Shown: positions 6,898-14,042 of the stretch, one piece after another
Layout: every line of letters starts with the position of its first letter
Numbering within the stretch: position 1 is the first letter of the stretch
Assembly (NCBI GenBank): GCA_041583135.1
Contig: JBFHGJ010000128.1
Location: 1 to 15,068 of the forward strand
From: JABSOG01 sp041583135
GTDB taxonomy: Bacteria; Pseudomonadota; Gammaproteobacteria; Enterobacterales; Alteromonadaceae
Direction of reading: 5' to 3'
Length of the DNA: 15,068 nucleotides
Notes under the pieces: model-generated
What the model was told of the DNA's origin: nothing
What the model saw: the letters and a program-made list of their open reading frames with translations, nothing else
Database searches by the model: none
Translations under genes and position numbers: made by a program

Positions 6898-6968
6898 GAC
6901 ACAGTCCCCCTGTGATAGTGTAGCAAGCCCAAGTCTATCTTGAGCAAAAATTCGGTATTGATCTGTTT

Positions 6969-6984
6969 AAGGGTGTTGACCCTT
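6969..6984. repeat. Perfect inverted repeat in the nadM-nadV intergenic gap
   Basis: AAGGGT and ACCCTT flank a GTTG loop: a 6-bp stem with a 4-nt loop about 70 nt upstream of the nadV start. No U-run follows on either strand, so it is not a good intrinsic terminator. It could be an mRNA stability or processing element, or a partial operator. Confidence 0.4.
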
Positions 6985-7026
6985 CTTACGCAAAGCTTGT
7001 ACCTTGCAACCCCATTTGGCTGGGCA

Positions 7027-8073
7027 TTAGCTATTGATCAATTCTTGAATAATAAAGTAATGATCGTCGTACATGTGGCGCGGATCTAAGTCCGCCAGCC
7101 CCACCCATTTGGCGTGTCTGGCATCATCGCCACCGCGAACTTTCGGTAATTGAGTATCGGCTTCGAGTTCAATATAAAACGCATGAGTAATGGTTCGGCC
7201 GCGAGTAGAGCGGTTTGGGTCGTCAAACACGCGGTTTTGTTTGACATGACCTTTAAGTACTGGCGCGGGTACTTTAAGCCGGGTTTCTTCACGCAGTTCA
7301 CGTAGACAGGCATCGATTAGGCGTTCATTTTGTCCGATAAAGCCGCCGGGCAGAGCCAATAGCCCTTTACCTGGATAGGCTTTTCGCTCAACCAATAAGA
7401 CGTGGCCACTTTGTACGACAACCGCATCGACGGTAACAAAAGTCGGCGGGTAGGGCGTGTTTTCCCACTGTTTGTGGTAGTTGGCAATAAACGCCTGTTC
7501 ATTGACGATGGCGTGATAATCAGCCTGTGCAGCAAAGGCTTGAAGCAGTGTTTTAACGTTGTCCGGCAGGGCACTTTGCTCAAGTGACGTGGATATGTTG
7601 TGATGACTAAAAAACTGCTGACGAATGGCGGTGGCGTTAATCCCATCAACATTATCGACACTGACGTTGCCCCACTGTGGAAACAGCTTCAAATAATAAG
7701 AGGTGTGGTCTTTGCTGTGACCGATTAGCCCTATTTTGGCAGGTTGATAAGGGGTAACGTGGTGAGCGGCGACCAAGCCCAAAACGGTAGATTGGACATT
7801 GCGGATCCACAATTCGTCGTTATATGGCGTGTCCATTAGAGGTGCCAGTAGTAATCGTTCTTGCTGTTGGACGGGCACAGATTGGCGGATCATAGCTTCG
7901 CGCTCGGCGAAGTTAAAAGGGTTTCGTAAGGTTCTTGGCAGATGTGCAGAGCCGCACAGGCAGATCACCTGTTTGGCCATACTTAGGCCGGTTTCGATGA
8001 CTTTGAGGTGACCTAGGTGAAATGGCTGAAAACGGCCGATAAACACCAAAAAATCATATTGATAGTCTTTCAT
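7027..8073 (-). CDS. nadM: Bifunctional NMN adenylyltransferase / Nudix hydrolase (NadM-Nudix)
   Basis: 348-residue fusion. N-terminal half: NadM-type nucleotidylyltransferase joining NMN and ATP to NAD, with GRFQPFHLGH (13-22, the phosphate-binding HxGH motif), a GHSKDHTSYYLKLFP segment (118-132) and the ISxTxIR-like motif as INATAIR (145-151). C-terminal half: Nudix domain with the box G244-x5-E250-x7-REL-x-EE (258-263); the usual final Gly is Arg265. Proteins of this architecture (Synechocystis slr0787, Francisella) have NMN adenylyltransferase and ADP-ribose pyrophosphatase activity, which would recycle ADP-ribose. It is followed by nadV on the same strand, matching the pathway order in reverse. 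Start ATG 8073 has AAGGGG about 6 nt upstream, but this site lies in a hairpin. A palindromic candidate operator precedes the gene. Confidence 0.96.
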   Translation of the reverse strand: MKDYQYDFLVFIGRFQPFHLGHLKVIETGLSMAKQVICLCGSAHLPRTLRNPFNFAEREAMIRQSVPVQQQERLLLAPLMDTPYNDELWIRNVQSTVLGLVAAHHVTPYQPAKIGLIGHSKDHTSYYLKLFPQWGNVSVDNVDGINATAIRQQFFSHHNISTSLEQSALPDNVKTLLQAFAAQADYHAIVNEQAFIANYHKQWENTPYPPTFVTVDAVVVQSGHVLLVERKAYPGKGLLALPGGFIGQNERLIDACLRELREETRLKVPAPVLKGHVKQNRVFDDPNRSTRGRTITHAFYIELEADTQLPKVRGGDDARHAKWVGLADLDPRHMYDDHYFIIQELINS

Positions 8074-8089
8074 AGCAAGCCCCTTGCTA
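8073..8089 (-). promoter_or_regulatory. Hairpin enclosing the nadM ribosome binding site
   Basis: TAGCAAG and CTTGCTA form a perfect 7-bp inverted repeat around a 3-nt loop, directly abutting the start codon: the A of the nadM AUG is the last paired base. The AAGGGG Shine-Dalgarno sits in the loop and 3' arm. As RNA this would partly sequester initiation of NadM. Confidence 0.5.
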
Positions 8090-8410
8090 TTGGTTTAACA
8101 CGATACGGAGTCGGTCTATCCAACTCTGATTGCTTGCCAATGATGGACCCCATCAATGGCTTGACTGGATAGTGTCATAAAGACATTATCTGTAGCAAGA
8201 GAAAATTGCCATTATTGTGCTGAATGCTCAATTTACCGCCAAGTGACGCATTATATTAGCCATAATACTGTTTTTTATGGCTGTTTTAAGGGGATAAAAA
8301 GCACTGCCTACTATTGAGCTCTCAGAGCTAGCATTGCTGATGGCCTATTTTGCCGAGCGGTTGGGCGCAAACATTATAAAAGCCTTTGAGCTCACCGTGT
8401 TTATCTTTGG
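8074..8410. other. 337-nt intergenic region upstream of nadM
   Basis: Holds the ribosome-site hairpin, the palindromic candidate operator (8168-8190) and an AT-rich stretch at 8240-8300. On the plus strand an open stretch 8304-8414 could encode about 36 residues, but it has no convincing start. I see no RNA gene and no clear terminator for the DoxX-like operon that ends at 8411. Confidence 0.5.
8168..8190 (-). promoter_or_regulatory. Candidate operator upstream of nadM
   Basis: Two 9-nt arms, GATAGTGTC and GACATTATC, are inverted repeats with 8 of 9 positions matching, around a 5-nt AT spacer. The minus strand of one arm contains GATAAT (8190-8185), a good -10 hexamer, so a bound repressor would block the likely nadM promoter. 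NAD salvage genes are often controlled by NrtR-type repressors; assigning this site to NrtR is an inference, as no nrtR gene is in the window. Confidence 0.45.
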
Positions 8411-8797
8411 TTAGCTTTGCGGCTTAGCACGTGGCGTTTTGTTGTAGACAAGCGCGATAAGCACCAAGATGGGAAGATTTTTGCTAACAGGGCCAAATGG
8501 ATGGAGCCAGAAACTGAAGTCGATAATTGTGAGTAGCAGGGTATAGGTGACAATCAAAAGCATTTGAATTAGCAGGCATGTGCGTCGATATTTTGCCGTT
8601 AAGAGCCATAGGCCAATCACAATGTCGGCAAGCGCACCACAATAGACGCTAAAATCGGCAAGGCGGCCATCAATACCGGCGTTACTAAGCACTGTGTAAC
8701 CTACCTCTGGCGCCAGAAAAATTGAGGTTACGCCAGTCCAAACCCACATAAAGCTTAAAGCTACAATTGCATACTGTAGAAGTCTTTGTTCACTCAT
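8411..8797 (-). CDS. DoxX-like integral membrane protein
   Basis: 128 residues from ATG 8797, with four hydrophobic helices and little else, matching the DoxX-like small membrane proteins. Visible marks: WVWTGVTSIFL in TM1, the loop GYTVLSNAGIDG, LADIVIGLWLL in TM2, TM3 LLIQMLLIVTYTLLLTII and a C-terminal HPFGPVSKNLPILVLIALVY. An upstream in-frame TTG at 8806 is possible, but the ATG lies 1 nt after the DUF2269 stop and has GGCGG about 9 nt upstream, so I prefer it. It is the last gene of a tight trio with a DUF2269 protein and a saccharopine-dehydrogenase-like oxidoreductase. Function is unknown; the trio's packing suggests a membrane-linked redox complex, which is inference. Confidence 0.82.
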   Translation of the reverse strand: MSEQRLLQYAIVALSFMWVWTGVTSIFLAPEVGYTVLSNAGIDGRLADFSVYCGALADIVIGLWLLTAKYRRTCLLIQMLLIVTYTLLLTIIDFSFWLHPFGPVSKNLPILVLIALVYNKTPRAKPQS

Positions 8798-8798
8798 C

Positions 8799-9272
8799 TT
8801 ATGCAACCGCCAAAGGTTTGAATACCATCAGGTAGAATACTGCCAATATCGCCAAAAAGGCGAAAATGCCAAAGGTCGTCCACAGCCGCATCAATGTCTT
8901 GAATTGTTCGCTAACGACATTTGACCCGAGGTTTTGCTGAGCAATTTTACGCAGCCGATACTGAATTCTTACTACCGGTAACCAACAAAGGCCAATAAAG
9001 ATAAAGAGCGATATGACGGTCAAAAACCAAGGAGAAGAATAAGAAAATCCGAGCTGATGCATTAGTAAAAGACCGGTCGATAACTGGATAATGACAGCGG
9101 GCGTTGTAAATATCCAATCGGCCAAAACCACATGCTGTGCGGTGATATAAATTGCCTGCGGATTGTTGCTACGGTTGGCCATGAACATGAAAAAAGCGAT
9201 ACCGCTGCCGGTGCCTGCAACTACAACCGCAGCTAGAATATGGAAAAACTTAAGTAGTAGATAACTGTCCAT
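8799..9272 (-). CDS. DUF2269-family integral membrane protein
   Basis: 157 residues with four predicted TM helices (about 5-28, 45-70, 80-98, 128-150). The N-terminal LLLKFFHILAAVVVAGTGSGIAFFM, with a His in the first helix and a Gly-rich turn, and the helix-2 DWIFTTPAVIIQLSTGLLL are characteristic of DUF2269 (predicted integral membrane protein). The basic segment RIQYRLRKIAQ between TM3 and TM4 is probably cytoplasmic. The gene starts 5 nt after the oxidoreductase stop and its stop is 1 nt before the DoxX-like ATG, so the three are almost certainly co-translated. Biochemical function is not known to me; the membrane His residues (H11 and H47) could be ligands, but this is speculative. Confidence 0.85.
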   Translation of the reverse strand: MDSYLLLKFFHILAAVVVAGTGSGIAFFMFMANRSNNPQAIYITAQHVVLADWIFTTPAVIIQLSTGLLLMHQLGFSYSSPWFLTVISLFIFIGLCWLPVVRIQYRLRKIAQQNLGSNVVSEQFKTLMRLWTTFGIFAFLAILAVFYLMVFKPLAVA

Positions 9273-9277
9273 CGTCT

Positions 9278-10405
9278 TTATCTCTGCATTTCTATTTCTT
9301 CTTTAAAATATATCCCCATACTTTCAAAGTAAGGGACAAAATCACTTAACTCAAATAGATCTAAACAGGGTTTAGCGCCGGTTTGCTTAAGACTGGATGT
9401 TAGCAGTTTGGTTGCAACAATAATTGCTGGAATAGTTGGAATATAAGGACCTTTGCCATTTGGTGCATATAGAGTCCATTGAATAGTGCATGGCTTGTGT
9501 TGCTGATCTTTGCCTCTAATCAAAACCTGCATGGCGCCTGTATCACTGCCGAAATTGCCAAACAGGTGACTAAGCGCGAAAATTGGTTTGCTATAGTTCG
9601 CCCAATTGGTTACCCAGCCCTTTTTAGCTAAAAAAGCCATTGCGACTAAACCCAAGTGTAATATGGGTAACTCCAACCCTGCCTGAAACCGTACCGTTTG
9701 TGTTACTTGATAGCGTTGAGGAAAGAGCGTTAAGTCTGGTACATCGACATTAGCAAGCCAGCGCTTTCCAACAATGTCGGCAAAATCTTTGCGCCTTGGG
9801 TTCATCCAGCCATAGATATCGCTGGGCTTTCCGGCAAAAAAGCCGACAAATGGATGGCCCACATAAGAAAGAATTCCTTTAACCGTCGCTTCACCGCGTT
9901 CGGCTTTGTTGCCGGGGGCAATCGCAATATCTATGTCGTCAATTTGACTAAACAGAGCGCAATACTTGTCAATGACTGCTGCCGATAGGCCGGGCACGGA
10001 ACTGGCTCCTGAAACTATGAGAACGCCTTTTTCTTTGGCTAGAGATTGTAGCTGGGTGATGTCGCGTACATAGGCGCTATCATCTGCGAGGTCAATATAG
10101 TGGCTGCCTGCGTCTATACAAGCCACGGGCACATGGTGCTCTTGGCCTTGGAATGGGCCACTGGTGTGGATCACGATATACGGTTGTATCTGACTTAATT
10201 GGCTGTGAAATGTCGTCGCATTAATATCGAGGGTTAAAGGTGTTAACTTTGCTGAGGAAGTTGGCACAAGTTGAGTGGCCAAAGCTTGCGCTTTTACTAG
10301 GTTTCTCCCGGCAATCATGATTTCAATATTGTCTAACCGGCTTAGGGTCTCAACAATTCTCTTTCCAAAATTGCCATAACCGCCAAGCACCAATACTTTG
10401 TTCAT
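9278..10405 (-). CDS. Saccharopine-dehydrogenase-like NAD(P)-binding oxidoreductase
   Basis: 375 residues. The N-terminal Rossmann fold shows VLVLGGYGNFGKR (4-16, GxGxxG), followed by MIAGRN, whose Arg favours NADPH, and a middle segment PYIVIHTSGPFQG, HHVPVACIDAGSHYIDLADD typical of the saccharopine dehydrogenase NADP-binding family. The rest (SSVPGLSAAVID, then GYVGHPF-like SYVGHPFVGFFAGKP) matches the family of uncharacterised relatives, not lysine-pathway saccharopine dehydrogenase, whose substrate domain is absent. ATG 10405 has AGGGA 7 nt upstream. It leads the trio with DUF2269 and DoxX-like membrane proteins. The substrate is unknown; a lipid or hydrophobic carbonyl compound near the membrane would fit the context (inference). 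Confidence 0.86.
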   Translation of the reverse strand: MNKVLVLGGYGNFGKRIVETLSRLDNIEIMIAGRNLVKAQALATQLVPTSSAKLTPLTLDINATTFHSQLSQIQPYIVIHTSGPFQGQEHHVPVACIDAGSHYIDLADDSAYVRDITQLQSLAKEKGVLIVSGASSVPGLSAAVIDKYCALFSQIDDIDIAIAPGNKAERGEATVKGILSYVGHPFVGFFAGKPSDIYGWMNPRRKDFADIVGKRWLANVDVPDLTLFPQRYQVTQTVRFQAGLELPILHLGLVAMAFLAKKGWVTNWANYSKPIFALSHLFGNFGSDTGAMQVLIRGKDQQHKPCTIQWTLYAPNGKGPYIPTIPAIIVATKLLTSSLKQTGAKPCLDLFELSDFVPYFESMGIYFKEEIEMQR

Positions 10406-10595
10406 ACTTTCCCTTAGAGCCTGTTTATCTGCCAGTGTCGGTCCAAGCTACCTATCGCCATCTGCTGGACTCACAGGCTATCTTACAATGACTTTAACGT
10501 TGGTGTAAGTTGAATATCGGTTTGGCGAACTAGTTTTCATCCGAAAATTCTCATCCATGATAATTTCCTAGACCGCTGACGTCGAATGCTCCTAT

Positions 10596-10621
10596 ACATA
10601 TATGTGGTAAATCGATTTACC
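10596..10621. promoter_or_regulatory. Two abutting perfect palindromes, possible operator
   Basis: ACATATATGT (10 bp) is followed immediately by GGTAAATCGATTTACC (16 bp), both perfect. They lie about 190 nt upstream of the oxidoreductase trio and about 112 nt past the ahr stop. The 16-bp dyad has the size and symmetry of a TetR- or MarR-type operator; no regulator assignment is possible from here. Confidence 0.4.
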
Positions 10622-10692
10622 GCACAGCTAGTGCCCGACAACACCAATTCCCGGACGGGTATTAGCTATCTGATGAAGGCGTGGAGGTTTAA

Positions 10693-10717
10693 TAGGCGAT
10701 AGTGAAGTTATCGCCTA
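10693..10717 (-). terminator. Hairpin terminator after ahr
   Basis: TAGGCGATA and TATCGCCTA form a perfect 9-bp stem with a 7-nt loop, starting 16 nt after the ahr stop on the minus strand. The downstream minus-strand sequence (TTAAACC) lacks a good U-run, so it may act as a mRNA 3'-end stabiliser or a Rho-assisted terminator. Confidence 0.5.
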
Positions 10718-10733
10718 GGTCAAATCAAGCTAA

Positions 10734-11747
10734 CTAGCGCTGATGGCTCAATACGGCGCGGTAGCGAACATTGCCGCTGGACACTTTGTCTAATGCGGTG
10801 TTGATTTCGTCAAAGCTGAAGACCTCAACTTGTGGTTTGATGTCGTGTCTAACACAAAAGTCGAGCATTTTGGCAATGGTTTGCGGGCTGCCCACAGGTG
10901 AGCCTGAAACCGAGATCTGGCTGGTGAGTAACTGGAATACGGCGAGGTTAACCGGCGCAGCCACGGCACCGACAAAATGGAGGCGACCTTTGGGCTTTAA
11001 GGTGTCGATATAGCCTTGCCAGTCTAAAGCGACATTGACGGTCGATAGAATCAAATCAAATTTACCTTGGGCGTCAACGAGCGCTTGAGGGTCGGTCGAT
11101 GAGATGGTGTGGTGGGCGCCAAGCTCAATGGCTTCTTGTTGTTTGCTTGGTGATGAGGTAAAGGCCGTCACTTCACAGCCCCAAGCATTTAAGATCTGTA
11201 AGGCAATATGCCCAAGGCCACCTATGCCGATTACGGCTACTTTATCGGTTGGCTTAATGTCGAATTGAACCAACGGATTGAACACGGTAATACCGCCACA
11301 AAATAACGGGCCTGCGGATTGTGCGTCTAGAGCATCCGGTAATGCCACAACCGATGAAACATCGGCGCGAACCTTATCGGCAAAACCGCCATGCCTGCCA
11401 ACGATAGTGGCTTCTGCCTGACGACAGAGGTTATGGTCGCCACTGTGGCACTGTTGACAGTGATGGCAATAATTTGAGTGCCAACCTAGGCCAACTCTTT
11501 GGCCGACATTAAGGCCGCTGTTTTTGGCTTTGTCGCCTAAGGCGCTGACAATGCCAATGACTTCATGACCGGGCACGAACGGGTAGCTGGTCATGCCCCA
11601 TTCGTTGTTTATCATGCTTAAGTCGCTATGACAAATACCGCAGTGCTCAACACTGATCTCGACTTGGCTGTCGCCAATCGGGCCTGGATCATACTCGAAA
11701 GGCGTTAACTGGCTGCTGGCCTCCATTGCGGCGTAGGCTTTGATCAT
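10734..11747 (-). CDS. ahr: Zinc- and NADPH-dependent aldehyde reductase, Ahr/YjgB type
   Basis: 337 residues, nearly the length of E. coli Ahr (YjgB, 339) and similar throughout by eye: MIKAYAAMEA, EYDPG, CGICHSDLSMINNEWG, GHEVIG, CGGITVF, VIGIGGLGHIA, CEVTAF and STVNVALDWQ. Medium-chain zinc dehydrogenase residues are present: catalytic zinc Cys39, His61 and Cys150; structural zinc Cys94, Cys97, Cys100 and Cys108; Rossmann GIGGLG (174-179) followed by TSSPSKQQ, compatible with NADPH. Ahr reduces a broad range of aldehydes to alcohols in the cytosol. ATG 11747 has GGAGAG about 4 nt upstream. The gene is divergent from a LysR gene (111-nt gap), which probably regulates it. It ends at a hairpin. 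Orthology to Ahr rather than another cinnamyl-alcohol-dehydrogenase-like enzyme is likely but judged from memory. Confidence 0.93.
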   Translation of the reverse strand: MIKAYAAMEASSQLTPFEYDPGPIGDSQVEISVEHCGICHSDLSMINNEWGMTSYPFVPGHEVIGIVSALGDKAKNSGLNVGQRVGLGWHSNYCHHCQQCHSGDHNLCRQAEATIVGRHGGFADKVRADVSSVVALPDALDAQSAGPLFCGGITVFNPLVQFDIKPTDKVAVIGIGGLGHIALQILNAWGCEVTAFTSSPSKQQEAIELGAHHTISSTDPQALVDAQGKFDLILSTVNVALDWQGYIDTLKPKGRLHFVGAVAAPVNLAVFQLLTSQISVSGSPVGSPQTIAKMLDFCVRHDIKPQVEVFSFDEINTALDKVSSGNVRYRAVLSHQR

Positions 11748-11777
11748 TTTACTCTCCGGTTGTTTTGACTAATGCTG

Positions 11778-11806
11778 TTGACGGGCTATTATTAGTAATC
11801 TATCAA
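11778..11806 (+). promoter_or_regulatory. Candidate promoter of the lysR gene
   Basis: TTGACG (11778-11783, 5/6) and TATCAA (11801-11806, 4/6) with an exact 17-nt spacer, placing the start of transcription near 11813, about 45 nt before the GTG start. On the minus strand the same gap must hold the ahr promoter, so the two overlap, as is usual for LysR-regulated divergent pairs. Confidence 0.55.
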
Positions 11807-11832
11807 TTTGAAACAATGATGTGATTTGAAAC
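11806..11832 (+). repeat. Direct repeat of ATTTGAAAC in the ahr/lysR intergenic region
   Basis: ATTTGAAAC occurs at 11806-11814 and again at 11824-11832, a spacing of 18 bp (close to two helical turns). The first copy starts at the edge of the lysR -10 box. Suggests a binding site for the LysR protein governing its own gene and ahr. Confidence 0.5.
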
Positions 11833-11858
11833 TCAATGTTATCTGTGAGGAAACAATA

Positions 11859-12794
11859 GTGTTAAACGAAAATCAGGAGCCGGACTTAAAGTCGCTGAAG
11901 ATTTTTGTTCAGGTGGCTCGGCTACTCAGTATTACCGCCGCAGCTGAACAATTAAAAATGCCCAAGTCTGCGGTGAGCAAAACCATTACCCGGTTAGAGA
12001 AGCTGCTGGCGACTAAGTTGCTTGAGCGGTCAACTCGGGTGGTTCGTTTGACTGAGGCCGGTAGTGTTTTGTTTGATAGGGCCGGGGTGATTTTAAATGA
12101 GGCGCAAACCTTGTTTGATGACTTCCGTAATATGAGTTCCAATGTCTCGGGGCAGTTGAATATTGCTGCGGCGCCTGCTTTTGGTCGTTATTTGTCGCAA
12201 AGTCTATTACCGCAGTTTTTAAAGCGCTGGCCTCAGGTGTCGCTAAACCTGACGCTATCTTACGGCCTTGAAAACCTGTTTGAAAAAGGCATTGATGTGG
12301 CCTTTCGCTTTGGCAAAATTGACGATGATAGATTGATCGCCAAAACCATTGGGTACTCGCAAAGACTTGTGGTGGCAAGCCCTGAATATTTGGCTGAGGC
12401 GGCTAAAATCAGTAAACCACAAGATCTGCCGAACCATCGCTGTTTGGTTATGGTGTGTCAGTACCAAATGTCAAACTGGACCCTCACCAACGGTCAGCAG
12501 ACGATGACGGTACAGGTGCCTGCACACTTTTTTTGCGGCGATTTGGACGCGATAAAGAATGCGGCGCTAGGTGGTGCCGGACTTGCCGAATTGCCGGTGT
12601 TAATTATTCATAAGGAGCTGGAGCAGGGGCTTTTGGTGCCGGTGCTGCCCGGTTGGAATACGCCCAAATTGCCGCTGTCTTTGGTTTATCGTGAGAACTT
12701 AAACAAGCCGCCAAAGCTTGCGGCATTCTTGGCGTTTTTAGAAGAACATTTAGATCTTAGCGCGCTAGACAGCAGTGTTTTGCTCAAGCAATAG
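11859..12794 (+). CDS. LysR-family transcriptional regulator
   Basis: 311 residues from GTG 11859. I prefer this start because AGGA lies about 7 nt upstream and the protein then begins MLNENQEPDLKSLKIF, as LysR proteins do; the frame stays open to a TTG at 11826, which has no ribosome site and lies in the repeat. The N-terminal winged HTH is plain: DLKSLKIFVQVARLLSITAA, then LKMPKSAVSKTITRLEKLLATKLLERS and the TEAG motif. The C-terminal substrate-binding domain (from about residue 80, ISGQLNIAAAP-like VSGQLNIAAAP) includes FGRYLSQSLLPQFLKRWP and GIDVAFRFG, resembling the CrgA/DmlR-type subfamily. It is divergent from ahr, its probable target; an electrophilic or aldehyde-derived inducer is plausible but not shown. 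The MFS gene lies 63 nt downstream. Confidence 0.93.
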   Translation: MLNENQEPDLKSLKIFVQVARLLSITAAAEQLKMPKSAVSKTITRLEKLLATKLLERSTRVVRLTEAGSVLFDRAGVILNEAQTLFDDFRNMSSNVSGQLNIAAAPAFGRYLSQSLLPQFLKRWPQVSLNLTLSYGLENLFEKGIDVAFRFGKIDDDRLIAKTIGYSQRLVVASPEYLAEAAKISKPQDLPNHRCLVMVCQYQMSNWTLTNGQQTMTVQVPAHFFCGDLDAIKNAALGGAGLAELPVLIIHKELEQGLLVPVLPGWNTPKLPLSLVYRENLNKPPKLAAFLAFLEEHLDLSALDSSVLLKQ

Positions 12795-12797
12795 CTA

Positions 12798-12826
12798 TTG
12801 GGGGCTGGTCAATTACGTGATATAAC
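12798..12826 (+). promoter_or_regulatory. Candidate promoter of the MFS permease gene
   Basis: TTGGGG (12798-12803, 3/6) and TATAAC (12821-12826, 5/6) with a 17-nt spacer, ending about 31 nt upstream of the permease ATG. It suggests the permease can be expressed independently of lysR. Confidence 0.45.
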
Positions 12827-12857
12827 AGCGCTCAACCTCCTCTGAATCAAGAATAAA

Positions 12858-14042
12858 ATGGACCTGACACGAAAATTTGCCCTGTTGGCCTGTCTATACA
12901 TTGCACAGGGATTGCCTTATGGCTTTTTTACTCAGGCGTTGCCAGCGCTGTTGCGCGACCAAGGCATGTCTTTAGAAGTGATTGGCCTTGCGGTATTTTT
13001 GGCGTTACCTTGGGCGATTAAGTTTTTATGGGCGCCATTGTTAGATAAGTATGGGACGCGAAAACGGTGGATCGTTGCCGCTAATCTCTGCGCCGTGCTG
13101 TGTATGCTAGGGATGTCGATGGTGCCTTTGAGCGAGCTGGTGTCTAATGCCGTCTATGTGCTGTTTGCCGGTTTTTTCCTAATGAATCTTTTTACCGCAA
13201 CCCAAGACATTGCTACCGATGGGATGGCCGTGAGCCGCCTGAGTGAGCAGGAAAGAGGGTTAGGTAATGGCATACAGGTGGCTGGTTATCGAGTTGGGAT
13301 GATTCTAGGAGGGGGACTGCTACTTGCATGGTTTACTGCTATCGGATGGCAATATTCGATGTGGATATTGGCGCTGATGATGTTTGCCTTTACCTTGCCT
13401 GCTTTTTTTATGCGTCAGCATGATCACCACGTAGAGCAAGAAAAACTGAGCTTGAGCGATTTTGTCGGTTTTATCAAATTACCCCACCTAACCTTATGGT
13501 TACTGGTGTTGCTTAGCTACAAATTTGGCGACTATCTAAGCGGCACAATGGTGAGGCCAATGATGGTCGATATGGGGTTGTCGATTGACGACATTGCGTT
13601 GATGATGGGGTCAGTCGGCTTCACTGCCGGGCTGTTCGGCGCTTTGTTTGGTGGTTGGTGGATCCAGTATCTTGGACGGTTTAAGGCGTTGGTGCTGTTT
13701 GGTGTGCTGCAAGCCTTTGCCTGTGGCGCTTGGGTGTTGCTGCCCTTAGGATATGATGGGCTGTGGTTGATGTACGGCTTGAGTGCCTTGGAGCACTTTG
13801 TCGGCGGGCTGGCGACTGCGGCTTTGTTTACCGTGATGATGGACCATTGTCGTCCGGTATGTGCCGGGAGCGATTATACGGTGCAATCGTGCATTGTGGT
13901 GTTGATGAATATGGTTGCAGCAGGATTAAGTGGCGTATCGGCAGCCAACCTTGGTTATACCAGTCACTTTATCTTAAGCGGAGCAGTTGGGTTGATAGCG
14001 TTGCCGCTGATCATACGTTATCGCCGGCATTTACTTTCATGA
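12858..14042 (+). CDS. MFS permease of the AmpG / RhtX-FptX type
   Basis: 394 residues with about 12 hydrophobic segments. Characteristic segments: YIAQGLPYGFFTQALPALLR (TM1 and loop), LPWAIKFLWAPLLDKYGTRKRW (TM2 to the basic loop, the MFS motif A region), NLFTATQDIATDGMAV (TM4) and LLSYKFGDYLSGTMVRPMMVDMG (start of the second half). These are shared by AmpG muropeptide permeases and by RhtX/FptX siderophore importers, so the cargo could be an anhydromuropeptide or a small siderophore. No peptidoglycan-recycling or siderophore gene is nearby to decide. It is shorter than E. coli AmpG (491), which has two extra helices, favouring the RhtX-like size class. Upstream AAGA is a weak ribosome site. 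Its stop overlaps the stop of a convergent gene within TCATGA. Confidence 0.87.
   Translation: MDLTRKFALLACLYIAQGLPYGFFTQALPALLRDQGMSLEVIGLAVFLALPWAIKFLWAPLLDKYGTRKRWIVAANLCAVLCMLGMSMVPLSELVSNAVYVLFAGFFLMNLFTATQDIATDGMAVSRLSEQERGLGNGIQVAGYRVGMILGGGLLLAWFTAIGWQYSMWILALMMFAFTLPAFFMRQHDHHVEQEKLSLSDFVGFIKLPHLTLWLLVLLSYKFGDYLSGTMVRPMMVDMGLSIDDIALMMGSVGFTAGLFGALFGGWWIQYLGRFKALVLFGVLQAFACGAWVLLPLGYDGLWLMYGLSALEHFVGGLATAALFTVMMDHCRPVCAGSDYTVQSCIVVLMNMVAAGLSGVSAANLGYTSHFILSGAVGLIALPLIIRYRRHLLS

Larger units (their letters stand above)
10406..10733. other. 328-nt intergenic region between the oxidoreductase trio and ahr
   Basis: Contains two abutting palindromes (10596-10605 and 10606-10621) and a strong hairpin just after the ahr stop (10693-10717). 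The segment next to the oxidoreductase start has no promoter I can call with confidence. I see no small ORF with a ribosome site. Confidence 0.5.

Noticed and set aside
6898..7026. Possible NAD- or NMN-sensing riboswitch before nadV
   Set aside because: Only one short hairpin is visible; no conserved motif known to me from NAD-I or NAD-II riboswitches could be matched.
11826..11858. TTG start extending the LysR protein by 11 residues
   Set aside because: No ribosome site; the codon lies in the second copy of a regulatory repeat, and the GTG at 11859 has an ideal AGGA.
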